Assembly: GCF_000258425.1 (NCBI RefSeq)
Contig: NC_017461.1
Span: 1,255,207-1,319,206 of the forward strand
DNA from: Fervidicoccus fontis Kam940
Lineage (GTDB): Archaea; Thermoproteota; Thermoprotei_A; Sulfolobales; Fervidicoccaceae
Reading direction: 5' to 3'
Length of the DNA: 64,000 nt
The position numbers and the translations under genes are program-made. The notes under the pieces are model-generated. The model worked only from the letters and a program-made list of their open reading frames with translations. It searched no databases and was not told where the DNA came from. Positions 1 to 8,460 of the stretch are shown here, piece by piece. Positions within the stretch are counted from its first letter, which is position 1; each line of letters starts with the position of its first letter.

Positions 1-2
1 AT

Positions 3-203
3 ATAATATTGTGCGATTGGTTTGCTAGGGAGTGTGATTCAAAAGCGGCATCTAGGACATTCTTTATAAACGAGGTTAGAGCCTCTCCGACGACAATGAT
101 ATTTCTAGTAAAGGAGGGAGCAATTGTAAAAAACGAAAGGATTGAAGGAAGCGTGAAGAAAGAAGAGCTTGCCTCAAAGTTCAAGAGCTTTATTTCTAGT
201 TAA
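3..203 (+). CDS. Thioredoxin-like protein, C-terminal part (cut by window edge)
   Basis: The reading frame is open to the left edge, so this is the tail of a longer gene; the TTG at 9 is only the first possible start inside the window. The visible 64-66 residues contain a Ser-Pro-Thr-Thr turn followed by a hydrophobic strand (MIFLV), a charged beta turn, a Gly and a C-terminal helix. That is the order of the cis-proline loop, beta4-beta5 hairpin and last helix of a thioredoxin fold. The active-site CxxC would lie upstream. The fold assignment is inference from a short tail; redox function cannot be confirmed. Confidence 0.45.
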   Translation: MILCDWFARECDSKAASRTFFINEVRASPTTMIFLVKEGAIVKNERIEGSVKKEELASKFKSFISS

Positions 204-308
204 TAAGAAATATCCTAAGAACACGTATGAAAGTTGAATTTTAACAAATATGCTATATCAAAAAATTAATAAGAATATATAAAAAGAATTAACAATTGCA
301 GTCCTAAT

Positions 309-393
309 GCGGGGGTGCCCGAGCATGGTCAAAGGGGTCGGACTTAGGCTCCGATGGAGAAGTCCTGCGTGGGTTCAAATCCCACCCCCCGCA
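309..393 (+). tRNA. tRNA-Leu (anticodon UAG)
   Basis: An 85-nt class II tRNA with acceptor stem GCGGGGG/CCCCCGC and discriminator A at 393. The T arm is GTGGG-TTCAAAT-CCCAC (369-385), the anticodon stem is TCGGA/TCCGA with loop CTTAGGC (anticodon UAG), and there is a long variable arm typical of leucine tRNA. No intron is seen and CCA is not encoded. A TATA-like stretch (ATATATAAAAAG, about 274-285) lies at a suitable distance upstream. Confidence 0.95.
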
Positions 394-440
394 TCTTAAG
401 CTGATTCTCATCATTAATAAAGTGCTATAAATAAAACTTT

Positions 441-482
441 TACAGCTGAAAGTCTCGCCTTTTAAGGCGGGGAGGAGGTCAG
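441..482 (-). repeat. 42-bp dispersed repeat, copy 1 (IS605-end-like)
   Basis: Read on the minus strand this begins CTGACCTCCTCCCCGCCTT and ends TTTCAGCTGTA. It matches the copy at 53912-53953 at about 39 of 42 positions and the copy at 12672-12713 at about 37. The centre forms a GC-rich hairpin (CGCC/GGCG around TTAAAA). It lies about 50 bp from the 3' end of tRNA-Leu. Hairpin ends with AGGAGGTCAG/CTGACCTCCT edges resemble terminal sequences of archaeal IS200/IS605 (tnpB) elements. That family link is inference; the repeat itself is directly visible. Confidence 0.75.
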
Positions 483-770
483 TTCTTCTGTGCTCATTTT
501 TCTTCTATCTCAACCCTATTGCATAAAGAGAAAATGTGCAAGTTGTAAAGATTTTTGCCTTTTTATTGCATTGTTAAAAATTTTTTATGCAAAGGATGCA
601 GATAATGAGAGTTAGAACTGAGCACAAAGCGATAGAGCTCTTTCAGCGCTCAAGAAAGGTCTCTGAACTTTTAATCTTCTCAGTAGATAAAATACCTATT
701 TTCAAATAAACGCAGGGAATTCATGAACACTCGCACTTTAGGGAGAGAATGTGAAAAAAAGAATAAAAAA
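483..770. other. A+T-rich intergenic region without a recognised gene
   Basis: I see no convincing open frame or RNA gene here. An 8-bp inverted repeat (TGTGCTCA at 489-496 and TGAGCACA at 619-626) brackets about 120 bp directly next to repeat copy 1, so the stretch may be the remains of a small mobile element. A weak C/D-box-like arrangement near 601-675 was considered and not accepted. Confidence 0.4.
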
Positions 771-1073
771 TTATCCATATCTATAATGGATTCCTTTTCC
801 CGGCTCAGGATACTCCCACTTTATTGCTTTGAGAGGGCATATTACTCTGCACGTACCACACTCTAGGCATCCTTCGTGATTAAACATTATTTTCCCGCTT
901 TCCGATAACGTGTAGCATCCTGCAGGGCAGAGATACAGGCATGGCTTGCTCTGGCACTTTTCGCATTGTTCATAGTCTACAACTATGTGCGGCTTTTCGT
1001 CTACCTCCCACTTATCTTCTTTCATTATCTCATCAAGCGTTTTTTTCTCCTTTTTTATCTGACTTGTGCTCAT
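771..1073 (-). CDS. fixX: FixX-type ferredoxin-like protein
   Basis: A 100-residue iron-sulfur protein and partner of FixC. The C-terminal half has a classical 4Fe-4S motif, CxxCxxCxxxCP, at residues 69-80. A second cysteine-rich segment (Cys37, 40, 45, 49, 53) is spaced less regularly, as in FixX and the ETF-QO iron-sulfur domain. FixCX together correspond to mitochondrial ETF:ubiquinone oxidoreductase and carry electrons from ETF to quinone at the inner face of the membrane. The gene overlaps fixC by 4 bp (1070-1073), implying co-translation, and ends the fixCX unit. Confidence 0.9.
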   Translation of the reverse strand: MSTSQIKKEKKTLDEIMKEDKWEVDEKPHIVVDYEQCEKCQSKPCLYLCPAGCYTLSESGKIMFNHEGCLECGTCRVICPLKAIKWEYPEPGKGIHYRYG

Positions 1074-2353
1074 AGCGAACTCACCATATTAAGTAGATCT
1101 CTTAGCAGTGATACCACTCCAACGTTATCTTTTTTGAGCGTTTCAAAAAATGCATCTTTAAACGTTGCGGTCTTCTCTTCTATATGGAATTTCGATGCCA
1201 TAAGATCGCTCAGCAACTTAGGATATGATGTGAGTAGCTTTGGATTCTTTACAACTTCATGCACTTTTCTATATCTCATTATTTCTTCAAACATCGAAGA
1301 GCTCCTCACCATCGAATCGAACGCATTCCAACTTTCTTTATTATTTCTTATCTTTTCATAAGCCTCTGCCGCTAGGTACCCAGAATACATGGCAAAGTCT
1401 ACACCCCTAAATGTATAGCCCATATTAGCCAAAAGTCCGCCAGCATCACCGATTATCATGTAGCCATTTCCTGAAAGTTTTTCGGGGATGAAGCTCTCCA
1501 CATCAACTACTGTTAAATGAGCGGCGTATTCAACTATTTCTCCGTCTTTGAGGAGATTTCTCATAACTGGATGAATTCTCAATTTTTCAGCAAAGTTGTA
1601 TATGTGCTCATTTATACTATCAATTGCTGTACCTAACGTTACGACAGCCCCAACGCTTACAGCATCCTTAAAGGTGTAAAGGAAGGCTCCATCAGGGAGA
1701 CCGTTAGTCACATCTCCCAAAAACAGCCAAGAAAGACCCTCATTATCTCCTATATTGAATCTCTCGTTTATCGCTTTTTGATCGAGCTTTATTGTTTCTT
1801 TTATCCCCACTGCAACCTGCATAGGGTCAGGTGGTCTCACTAACCCTGCTTTTTCCAAAAGTATTCTGTTTGCACCTTCGGCAATTATTGTGACATCAGC
1901 CTTCACTTTTTCCTCTCCTGCCTCTATACCTACGATTTTGTCCCCCTCTCTGATGAGACCAGTAGCTTTGCTTTCAGATATAACAGTCGCTCCCTGCTGC
2001 TCTGCCTTCTTACATAGCCAATTGGTGAAGTCGCTCAGATACGCTGTAAAGCTAGGAGCTTGAGGAGAGAAATACTCGAACGTTACGGCGGAATCGTTGT
2101 AAGTAATAGAGTACCTTTCTCTGTTTACCCATCTCTGGATAGGCGCTTCTTTTTCAAATTCAGGAAACAGCTTTTTTACGTAGTATGAGTAGATCTTTCC
2201 TCCATACACGTTTTTGGAGCCATACCTCTTGCCTCTTTCCAAAAGCAGCGTGTTGTAGCCTTTTTTTGCGAGGAAATATGCAGCTGTGGCTCCTGCTGGA
2301 CCGCCTCCAACAACAATTGCATCAAAATCTAGACTGTTACTCATGATATGCAC
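1070..2353 (-). CDS. fixC: ETF-quinone oxidoreductase flavoprotein FixC
   Basis: A 427-residue FAD enzyme of the ETF-QO/FixC/geranylgeranyl reductase group. The N-terminal Rossmann motif GGGPAG (residues 16-21) binds the ADP part of FAD, and the later IIGDAGG segment near residue 295 is the second FAD contact. With FixX it would move electrons from EtfAB to membrane quinone. Translation may begin at Met4 (2344): the TATA element in the divergent palindrome at 2361-2375 predicts transcription starting about 2346, giving a leaderless message from Met4. It faces the acyl-CoA dehydrogenase across a symmetric promoter region. Confidence 0.9.
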   Translation of the reverse strand: MHIMSNSLDFDAIVVGGGPAGATAAYFLAKKGYNTLLLERGKRYGSKNVYGGKIYSYYVKKLFPEFEKEAPIQRWVNRERYSITYNDSAVTFEYFSPQAPSFTAYLSDFTNWLCKKAEQQGATVISESKATGLIREGDKIVGIEAGEEKVKADVTIIAEGANRILLEKAGLVRPPDPMQVAVGIKETIKLDQKAINERFNIGDNEGLSWLFLGDVTNGLPDGAFLYTFKDAVSVGAVVTLGTAIDSINEHIYNFAEKLRIHPVMRNLLKDGEIVEYAAHLTVVDVESFIPEKLSGNGYMIIGDAGGLLANMGYTFRGVDFAMYSGYLAAEAYEKIRNNKESWNAFDSMVRSSSMFEEIMRYRKVHEVVKNPKLLTSYPKLLSDLMASKFHIEEKTATFKDAFFETLKKDNVGVVSLLRDLLNMVSSL

Positions 2354-2360
2354 CTTTTTT

Positions 2361-2403
2361 AAACAATATTTATAAGCGATACAAAATATTATAAATATTG
2401 TTT
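2361..2403. promoter_or_regulatory. Divergent promoter with perfect 15-bp inverted repeat
   Basis: AAACAATATTTATAA (2361-2375) is repeated as its exact reverse complement at 2389-2403 with a 13-bp spacer. Each arm contains a TATA box reading outward, one toward fixC and one toward the acyl-CoA dehydrogenase. The symmetry means the same sequence would serve both promoters, and a dimeric regulator bound here would control both. No regulator gene lies adjacent. Confidence 0.7.
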
Positions 2404-2453
2404 ATGTACTTTAACTCTTTCTCGTTTAGAAGCAATTTAAAATTATTAATAAG

Positions 2454-3614
2454 ATGGAGGTATTGGCTTTGGAAAGTAGTATATATGCTGAAGAAACTTA
2501 CAAAAATCTTATAGATTCTGTAAAGAGTAAGCTGAGCGAGTTCCGAAGATATTCCATGGAGGTTGATGAGAAGGAAGACTATAATCTAGTGAAGAGGAAT
2601 CTGCTAAAACTAGGGGAAGATAAGCTTTTGGGGATTTTCGTCCCAGAAAGCTATGGCGGAAGAGGACTGGATTTTAGGGCTTTCTCATTTTTTACAGAAG
2701 AGCTTTCCAGGCACTGCACGTCTACTGCTTTTTCCTATATTGCTCATATCCTTTCCATATCAAGCATACTCTTTGGAGGCAGTGAGGAGCAGAAGAGAGA
2801 GCTCCTTCCTGTAATGTCAAGAGAGAAGATAGGAGCTTTTGCCCTCGCTGAGCCACAAGCTGGTTCAGACGTGAGTAGCATAAGGACCAATGCTGTAAAG
2901 AAAGGAGGAAAATATATTATAAACGGAGAAAAAAGGTTCATTACAAATGCGTATATTTCAGATTACCTCATTCTTTTCGCGAAGACAGATCCCGAAAGGG
3001 GAAACAAGGGACTCAGCGCCTTTATTATAGACTCGAAGAGGCAGGGTGTAAAGATCTCTGAGCCGCAGCCAAAAATGGGAATGAGAGGTGCACCGGTTTC
3101 ACAGATATCTTTTAAAGACGTGGAAGCTTCAGAAGAAGAATTAATAGGAAAGGAAAATGAAGGATTTAAGATTGCTATGAAATCTTTAGATATAGGAAGA
3201 ATAGGCGCCTCTTCAATCTCTCTAGGCATTTCAAAGAGGGCATTAGAGGTCTCTCTCAGCTTTGCAAAAAGCAGAGTGCAATTTAATCAGCCAATAGCGG
3301 ATTTCGAGGGAATTCAATTTAAGCTCGCAGATATGTATGCTAAAATGAAAGCAGCTGAAGCCTTAACTTATCATGTCTCATACATGCTGGATAGGGGTCG
3401 CGCTGAACCGTCAGATATAGCAACAGCAAAGCTGTTCTCAAGCGAAGCTGTAAACTATATTGTGAGCGAAGCGCTTCAGATTTTTGGAGGTTTCGGTTAT
3501 ATAAGAGGGGCAGAGGTTGAAAGGCTTTATAGAGATGCAAGAATATTGAGCATTGGTGAGGGGACGAGTGAGATCCAGAAGATCATAATAGCGAGAAAGC
3601 TTCTTAGAGAATAA
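2454..3614 (+). CDS. Acyl-CoA dehydrogenase
   Basis: A 386-residue FAD enzyme, full length for the ACAD family. It oxidises an acyl-CoA thioester to the enoyl-CoA and passes electrons to ETF. Visible signatures are the ALAEPQAGSD FAD/substrate segment near residue 126, the WGITN-like strand RFITNA, and the C-terminal GEGTSEIQ with Glu369 in the place of the usual catalytic base. etfB-etfA lie just downstream and fixCX divergently upstream, giving a complete route from substrate to quinone. ATG at 2454 is the annotated start, but a GGAGGT motif overlaps it and TTG at 2469 is an alternative. Chain-length specificity cannot be read from the sequence. Confidence 0.9.
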   Translation: MEVLALESSIYAEETYKNLIDSVKSKLSEFRRYSMEVDEKEDYNLVKRNLLKLGEDKLLGIFVPESYGGRGLDFRAFSFFTEELSRHCTSTAFSYIAHILSISSILFGGSEEQKRELLPVMSREKIGAFALAEPQAGSDVSSIRTNAVKKGGKYIINGEKRFITNAYISDYLILFAKTDPERGNKGLSAFIIDSKRQGVKISEPQPKMGMRGAPVSQISFKDVEASEEELIGKENEGFKIAMKSLDIGRIGASSISLGISKRALEVSLSFAKSRVQFNQPIADFEGIQFKLADMYAKMKAAEALTYHVSYMLDRGRAEPSDIATAKLFSSEAVNYIVSEALQIFGGFGYIRGAEVERLYRDARILSIGEGTSEIQKIIIARKLLRE

Positions 3615-3715
3615 AAAACATTTTTTTCAAAAAATATAAAAGATTTTAAAAAATTTTTAAAAGTTTTATATAGGTTTTTGACAATAATTGAAACTTAATT
3701 ATTAAAAATTATTAT

Positions 3716-4528
3716 ATGGATGATGCAATTATGGAAGGTAGTTTTAAAATTGTAGTACTGATGAAACCAGTGCCAGACATGGAAAAAGTGAAGTTTAATG
3801 TTGAGAAGGGAACAATAGAAAGAGAATCTTCCGAACTGGTCATAAATCCATTTGATCTCCATGCATTAGAGGTCGCCGCACAAATAAAGGAAAAAGTTAA
3901 CGGTACTGTAACAACAATAAGCATGGCTCCGCCACATGCCGCTGATGCATTAAAAGAAAGCATAGCTAGAGGCTCAGATAGAGCAATACTTCTTTCAGAT
4001 AGAAAGTTTGGAGGAGCTGACACTCTTGCTACAGCTTATGCCTTGGCCTCTGCTATAAGAAAGCTCGGGATCCCAGACTTGATAGTAGCTGGAGAAAAAA
4101 GTGTCGACGGCGATACTGCACAAGTACCACCTTTAGTTGCTGAAATGCTCGGCATACCCCATGCGTCTTACGTTTCAAAAGTCATTGATATAAAGGAGAA
4201 AGCTATCGAAGTTATAACTGAGCAGGAAGCTCCATATAGAGTTGAGCTCAGGCTTCCAGCACTTATTCAAGTAACTAAAGAGGTTGCTAAGCCAAGGGTT
4301 CCAACGCTTAAAGACAAGCTTAAAGCTAAAAAGTATGAAATTGAGGTATGGAGTGCAGATAAGCTTTCCGACGTAGCCAATCCCGACTTTTTTGGTCTTA
4401 AAGGATCACCGACCTGGGTTTCCAAGATAATCGTGCCTAAGCCAAAGCCTAGGTCGAAGCAAGTTTTCAATGCAGAAGAAGGAATTAAGAAGATTATTGA
4501 AATACTTTCCAAGGAGGGAGTGATCTGA
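3716..4528 (+). CDS. etfB: Electron transfer flavoprotein beta subunit
   Basis: A 270-residue EtfB with the conserved N-terminal KPVPD segment, the central GADTLATAYALA nucleotide-binding stretch, and the VAGEKSVDGDTAQVPP loop typical of the family. EtfB binds AMP and pairs with EtfA to carry one or two electrons from acyl-CoA dehydrogenase to FixCX. A TATA box (TTTATATA, about 3663-3670) would give a start near 3692. ATG codons at 3716 and 3731 are both possible; neither has an obvious Shine-Dalgarno. etfA follows after a 1-bp gap. I see no feature that points to bifurcating ETF rather than the ordinary type. Confidence 0.9.
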   Translation: MDDAIMEGSFKIVVLMKPVPDMEKVKFNVEKGTIERESSELVINPFDLHALEVAAQIKEKVNGTVTTISMAPPHAADALKESIARGSDRAILLSDRKFGGADTLATAYALASAIRKLGIPDLIVAGEKSVDGDTAQVPPLVAEMLGIPHASYVSKVIDIKEKAIEVITEQEAPYRVELRLPALIQVTKEVAKPRVPTLKDKLKAKKYEIEVWSADKLSDVANPDFFGLKGSPTWVSKIIVPKPKPRSKQVFNAEEGIKKIIEILSKEGVI

Positions 4529-4529
4529 G

Positions 4530-5531
4530 GTGGGCAGTGTGAGCCAAGAAGATTATTCGGGCTTTATGGTCTTTGCTGAGCAGCACGATGGAGTTATACA
4601 TCCCGTGACTTTCGAGCTTTTGGGAAAGGCTAGAGAGCTCGCTGAAAAGAAGGGAAGCAAAGTATATGCAGCGCTTTTAGGCTATAACGTCGGAAGTCTC
4701 TCGAGCGAACTCATTTATTATGGAGCGGACAGGGTTTATGTTGTTGATAGCGAAAAGTTGAAAGTGTTTGATGTAATGCACTATAAAGATGCATTTCTAA
4801 AAGTTATTGAAAAGGCAAAGCCGGAGGCTATATTGATGGGGGCAACCAATACAGGGAGAACCTTAGCTCCAAGGATTTCTGCAGCGCTGAAAACTGGTTT
4901 GACCGCTGACTGCACAGATCTGTTTATAGATGAGAAAGGAAACTTTATACAAGTTAGGCCGGCATTTTCAGGCAATATTTTTGCTCATATAGGGACGAAG
5001 ACCAAGCCAGCAATGGCAACAGTTAGATACAGGACTTTTAAGGCGATAGAAAAAGATACGAGCAGAAAAGGGGAAGTGGAAAAAGTAGAGTACAGCGGAC
5101 CTGATGACACTGGCTACAAGGTTTTAGAAAAAATTCCGAGAGAAAAAGTCAACATTTCAGATGCTGAAGTAATAGTTGCTGTAGGTAAAGGGCTCAAGAA
5201 AAAGGAAGATCTTAAGATAATAGAAGATCTAGCTAAGCTTTTAAATGCCACTGTTGGAGCATCGAGACCTCTTGTTGACGATGACTGGATATCTAGGGAT
5301 CATCAGGTAGGATTCAGCGGCAATATAGTTAAGCCTAAGATCTATATTGCAATCGGAATATCTGGAAGTCCCCAGCACACTGTCGGGATGAAGGATTCAG
5401 GTATAGTGATCTCGATAAACAAGGATCCCAATGCGCCAATTGCCGAGTACAGCGACTACTTCATCGTGGGAGATCTGTATGAAGTTGTTCCCAAATTGAT
5501 AGAAGAAATAAAGAAGAAAAAAGGCACTTAA
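4530..5531 (+). CDS. etfA: Electron transfer flavoprotein alpha subunit
   Basis: A 333-residue EtfA starting at GTG. The C-terminal FAD domain is intact: GASRPLVDDDW, then the GISGSPQHTVGM loop, INKDPNAPI, and the final VGDLYEVVP. These residues hold the electron-carrying FAD. The N-terminal half is the usual ETF alpha/beta domain with the GRTLAPRISAAL segment. It overlaps nothing and follows etfB by one base, so the two are co-transcribed. It ends 6 bp from the convergent UPF0147 gene. Confidence 0.92.
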   Translation: MGSVSQEDYSGFMVFAEQHDGVIHPVTFELLGKARELAEKKGSKVYAALLGYNVGSLSSELIYYGADRVYVVDSEKLKVFDVMHYKDAFLKVIEKAKPEAILMGATNTGRTLAPRISAALKTGLTADCTDLFIDEKGNFIQVRPAFSGNIFAHIGTKTKPAMATVRYRTFKAIEKDTSRKGEVEKVEYSGPDDTGYKVLEKIPREKVNISDAEVIVAVGKGLKKKEDLKIIEDLAKLLNATVGASRPLVDDDWISRDHQVGFSGNIVKPKIYIAIGISGSPQHTVGMKDSGIVISINKDPNAPIAEYSDYFIVGDLYEVVPKLIEEIKKKKGT

Positions 5532-5537
5532 TATTTT

Positions 5538-5816
5538 TTAATCCCTCACAGTTTCAAGCAAGCTGACTATATTCCATATCGTTATTCTCGTATGCACGGG
5601 CATATTGGGATCTTGGCTTATCTCGTCAAGCACCTGGATAGCATTAGCCGCCCTCACTCCAGGACTAAGTGAAGGGTCTTTCAGTTTGTTTATCGCATCT
5701 GTAGCAACCCTTCTAATGTTCCTAGGAACGCTTACATCATTGACGACTTTGGTAAGCATAACTATTGCATTTTTAATTTTTTCTTCATTGAGGTTTGCAG
5801 TGCTCATTTTGCTCAC
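5538..5816 (-). CDS. UPF0147 family protein
   Basis: A small all-helical protein of about 90 residues conserved in archaea, with the family's core VPRNIRRVA and [19 protein letters not shown] segments. Function unknown. The longest frame starts at GTG 5816, but a GGTGA Shine-Dalgarno overlaps that codon and sits 5 nt ahead of ATG 5807, so the ATG (89 residues) is more likely. It is transcribed on its own toward etfA. Confidence 0.85.
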   Translation of the reverse strand: MSKMSTANLNEEKIKNAIVMLTKVVNDVSVPRNIRRVATDAINKLKDPSLSPGVRAANAIQVLDEISQDPNMPVHTRITIWNIVSLLETVRD

Positions 5817-5984
5817 CTTTTATAATCCCCTGTATTGCAAACAATAACATTTAGAACTTCTTTCGTAGCATTTAATAAGAATATTGCATTTATTTATAAA
5901 ACAGAAAAATAAACTTATTATCTTTTTCTACAAAAGCAAAGACAGGAAAATTTTAATAATGAGAAATTAAAAAGTATCTAGCGA

Positions 5985-6059
5985 GGGCCCGTAGCTCAGC
6001 CTGGCTGGAGCGCCCGGCTGATAACCGGGAGGTCCGGGGTTCGAATCCCCGCGGGCCCA
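5985..6059 (+). tRNA. tRNA-Ile (anticodon GAU)
   Basis: A 75-nt tRNA with acceptor GGGCCCG/CGGGCCC, discriminator A at 6059, anticodon stem CCCGG/CCGGG with loop CTGATAA (anticodon GAU), and T loop TTCGAAT. No intron, CCA not encoded. A T-rich stretch follows directly. Confidence 0.96.
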
Positions 6060-6281
6060 TTCTTTTAAAAAATCATGCTTATTAAAGAAAGTATCTCCAT
6101 TCCACGCGAACTTCTCACGCTTAGCTAATAAAAACCGGGAAATATTATTAATTCCTTGTAGCGAAAGGATAGAAATTTTTTATAATTCGTTTTAATTTTA
6201 AAAGAAAAATTTTTAAATATATCTTTTTCATTAAAAATTACAAGTTCTTTTTTTGAATGTATTTATAGTAGGTGCAAGAAT

Positions 6282-7685
6282 TTGGTGAAAGAATACGCTA
6301 AAGTTGCATCATATATCATCACAGTCGCTTTTACCGCTTTTGCGACGTATATGCTTCACCTATCCCTCCAGCAAATTGTTAGCGTTACAGTATTAGCAAT
6401 TTTTATAGCGGGTTCATTTATTTACTGGAACTTCAGAGTTGCTTTCGCTTTTTTGGGGATCACTCTTCTTTTCGTATTCAACGTCCTTGATATACAGCAC
6501 TTTATAAACTACTCGAACATTGATGTATTGACACTTATAATAGCAATGATGATCGTTGTGGGGTTTTTGGAAGAGTACAAATTCTTTGACTGGCTTACCG
6601 CAAGGATAATAGTCAATTTCTTAGACAGACCAATGGTTGTAATTTTCCTCCTTCTGTTGCTATCATTTATAATGTCATCTTTAGTCAATGAAGTAGCAAG
6701 CATTATATTCATGCTTGCAATTGCTGTAAGGGTTTGTAAGTATTATGAGATGAACCCTATTCCACTGAGTATTTTTCTCGTTTTTACTACAAATTTGGGC
6801 AGTAGCGCGACTGTGATAGGAAATCCGATCGGTGTTCTAATAGCTTTTAAAGCAGGTCTTTCTTTTATGGACTTCATGAGGTGGGCTTTTCCGATCAGCC
6901 TCCTGGCTACGCTCGTTACAATAGCAATAAGCAGGTATTACCTTGAAGGCGAGCTGAAGAAGGCAAAGACGGTAAAGCATCCGGAAGAGGTTAAAAACGA
7001 GATCAAAAGAATGGCTAAATTTCACAAAAAACTTATAGTTCCTACAATAGTGTTCTTCGGAGTGATTTTAGGACTAGCGCTTCACCATTACATTGAAGAA
7101 TATTTGAGGCTTGAGACGAACACAATGCTGCTTGGAATGAGCCTCCTCGGAGCGTCTGCATCTCTTTTTATAGCTCATGATAGAGCAATTGATATTGTGG
7201 AAAAGAAGGTTGACTGGTGGAGTATTTTGTACTTTCTCCTTCTGTTTGCAAGCGTCGGAACGCTTGAATATACGCATGTTTCGGACATAATTACAAGTGC
7301 AGTTATGTCTGTGACAAAAGGGAACATATTATACATAATGCTCATTTTGAGTGCAGTAGCCGGCGCGATAACGAGCGTTATGGATAATGTTTTGGCTATA
7401 GCAATAGTAATTCCTGTAATTGATTCCTTAAAAGGAGTCATAAATGTCTTTCCAATATGGTGGGCTATATTATTTGCCGGTACTTACTGGGGAAATGCAA
7501 CTCTAATTGGATCAACTGCCAATATTGTCATGGCAGGATATATGGACAAGCTGAAGAAGAGGGGAGAGCTGGAAAGAAGCGTTGGAATGTGGGAATGGAT
7601 AAAAATAGGCGTTCCTGTATCAGCTATAACATTCTTCCTGGCATTCTTACTATTATATTTGCAGTTAGGGATAATGCCTCACTGA
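6282..7685 (+). CDS. ArsB/NhaD superfamily (SLC13-like) membrane transporter
   Basis: A 467-residue protein with about 11-12 membrane segments in two inverted halves. Each half has a polar re-entrant stretch: SSLVNEVAS followed by TTNLGSSATVIGNPIG in the first, SVMDNVLAIAIVIP followed by YWGNATLIGSTANIV in the second. This paired pattern (N-E/D-x-A-S then N-x-G-x-x-A/T-x-I-G-x-x-x-N) defines the ion transporter superfamily that includes NhaD Na+/H+ antiporters, ArsB and the P protein. Substrate is undetermined. Start is TTG 6282 or GTG 6285, with GGTG about 10 nt upstream. The ArsR-like gene converging from the other side makes metal or metalloid-linked control possible, but this is only context. 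Confidence 0.8.
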   Translation: MVKEYAKVASYIITVAFTAFATYMLHLSLQQIVSVTVLAIFIAGSFIYWNFRVAFAFLGITLLFVFNVLDIQHFINYSNIDVLTLIIAMMIVVGFLEEYKFFDWLTARIIVNFLDRPMVVIFLLLLLSFIMSSLVNEVASIIFMLAIAVRVCKYYEMNPIPLSIFLVFTTNLGSSATVIGNPIGVLIAFKAGLSFMDFMRWAFPISLLATLVTIAISRYYLEGELKKAKTVKHPEEVKNEIKRMAKFHKKLIVPTIVFFGVILGLALHHYIEEYLRLETNTMLLGMSLLGASASLFIAHDRAIDIVEKKVDWWSILYFLLLFASVGTLEYTHVSDIITSAVMSVTKGNILYIMLILSAVAGAITSVMDNVLAIAIVIPVIDSLKGVINVFPIWWAILFAGTYWGNATLIGSTANIVMAGYMDKLKKRGELERSVGMWEWIKIGVPVSAITFFLAFLLLYLQLGIMPH

Positions 7686-7734
7686 ATTTTTAAAAAGTTA
7701 GTGGAAGAACTGTTATATTTTTCTATTTTAGAAT

Positions 7735-8019
7735 TTAATTTAGCAGATCGAGGACCTTTATTGAACTATCAGAAAGGCTATAAAGCTTGAAATTTCCTTT
7801 TCTAGAATACTCAATTAATCCCAAATCTCTTAAGGTCTTTAAGAGGTGCGAAATGAGAGTTTGATCCAGACCTAAAATATAGGAAATAACGCAGACAGGT
7901 AGAGGTCCATTCTTAAGAAGAAAGAGAATTTTAAGCTTATTTGGCTCACCTATATTCCTGAGTATTTTTGAAATTTCATTCAACTTTTCTGAAGGCACTT
8001 CTATTTTTCTATCTTCCAA
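7735..8019 (-). CDS. ArsR-like winged-helix regulator
   Basis: A 94-residue single-domain winged HTH. Residues about 12-90 follow the ArsR pattern: RNIGEPNKLKILFLLKNGPL, a recognition helix around DQTLISHLLKTL, then LGLIEYSRKGNFKLYSL as the wing. One cysteine (Cys41) lies at the position where ArsR/SmtB proteins carry the CVC motif, but the pair is incomplete, so metal sensing is not established. The start is TTG at 8019. The frame stays open a further 70 bases upstream without a standard start codon and encodes two more cysteines. Confidence 0.75.
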   Translation of the reverse strand: MEDRKIEVPSEKLNEISKILRNIGEPNKLKILFLLKNGPLPVCVISYILGLDQTLISHLLKTLRDLGLIEYSRKGNFKLYSLSDSSIKVLDLLN

Positions 8020-8350
8020 TATATCTGCAATATTCAGAGAGCACTTACCTGCATTTTTGCAATTCGTTAAGAACGTCGTAAAGCCTTAAAGTTCGCTCCA
8101 AAGGCATCACCAAAATATTTTATTTTTTAAAATATATTGAGTTATATTGTTTACCTATAGATTGAAATAACTTAATCCTGTTTTGTCCAAATAGCTTATT
8201 GCAGGATCTTGAGAAAAATGGGGACTACACATCTTCAAATTTTTTATTAAAATCGAAAAATTGCGAGATTTTTTAACTTTATCGGGTGAGTTCTCCATTG
8301 GGAAAGCTGAAAATGAAAACCGATAATTTTATATTTTCCCTCATCGCAAT
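8020..8350. other. Non-coding gap ahead of the RNA elements
   Basis: No open frame of protein character on either strand. A TATA-like TTTTATATTTT at about 8325-8335 is placed to start transcription near 8355, at the head of the structured element that follows. Confidence 0.4.
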
Positions 8351-8356
8351 TATTAT

Positions 8357-8439
8357 CGCTGCGTGGCTGAGAAAGAGCCAGGGGACATAGTCTGGTAGCT
8401 GAAGCAGGAAGCCGCCTGCGAAAGCTGGTGGCAGTTCAC
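8357..8439 (+). ncRNA. Orphan omega-RNA-like (TnpB right-end) element
   Basis: A strongly structured stretch. There are stem-loops at 8365-8379 (GGCT/AGCC) and 8379-8395 (CCAG/CTGG). A GAAGCAGGAA linker follows, then a hairpin GCCGCC (8411-8416) pairing with GGTGGC (8427-8432) and capped by GC-GAAA-GC, then AGTTCAC (8433-8439). The order GAAGCAGGAAGCC, GC hairpin, GTTCAC is what I know from the 3' ends of IS200/IS605 and IS607 elements, where it forms the scaffold of the TnpB guide RNA. No tnpB is present upstream, so this is either a solo transposon end or a stand-alone RNA. The bases after 8439 would be the guide. Confidence 0.6.
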
Positions 8440-8460
8440 TAGAAAAACTAATTTTTATTA

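Noticed and set aside
601..675. C/D box sRNA with ATAATGA and two CTGA boxes
   Set aside because: The C box is poor, no C' box is present and the spacing is longer than usual.
8357..8439. Cobalamin or TPP riboswitch
   Set aside because: GCTGAGA and GAAGCAGG recall fragments of both, but the B12 box, the GCCACTG end and the TPP core are absent, and no matching gene is downstream on the same strand.
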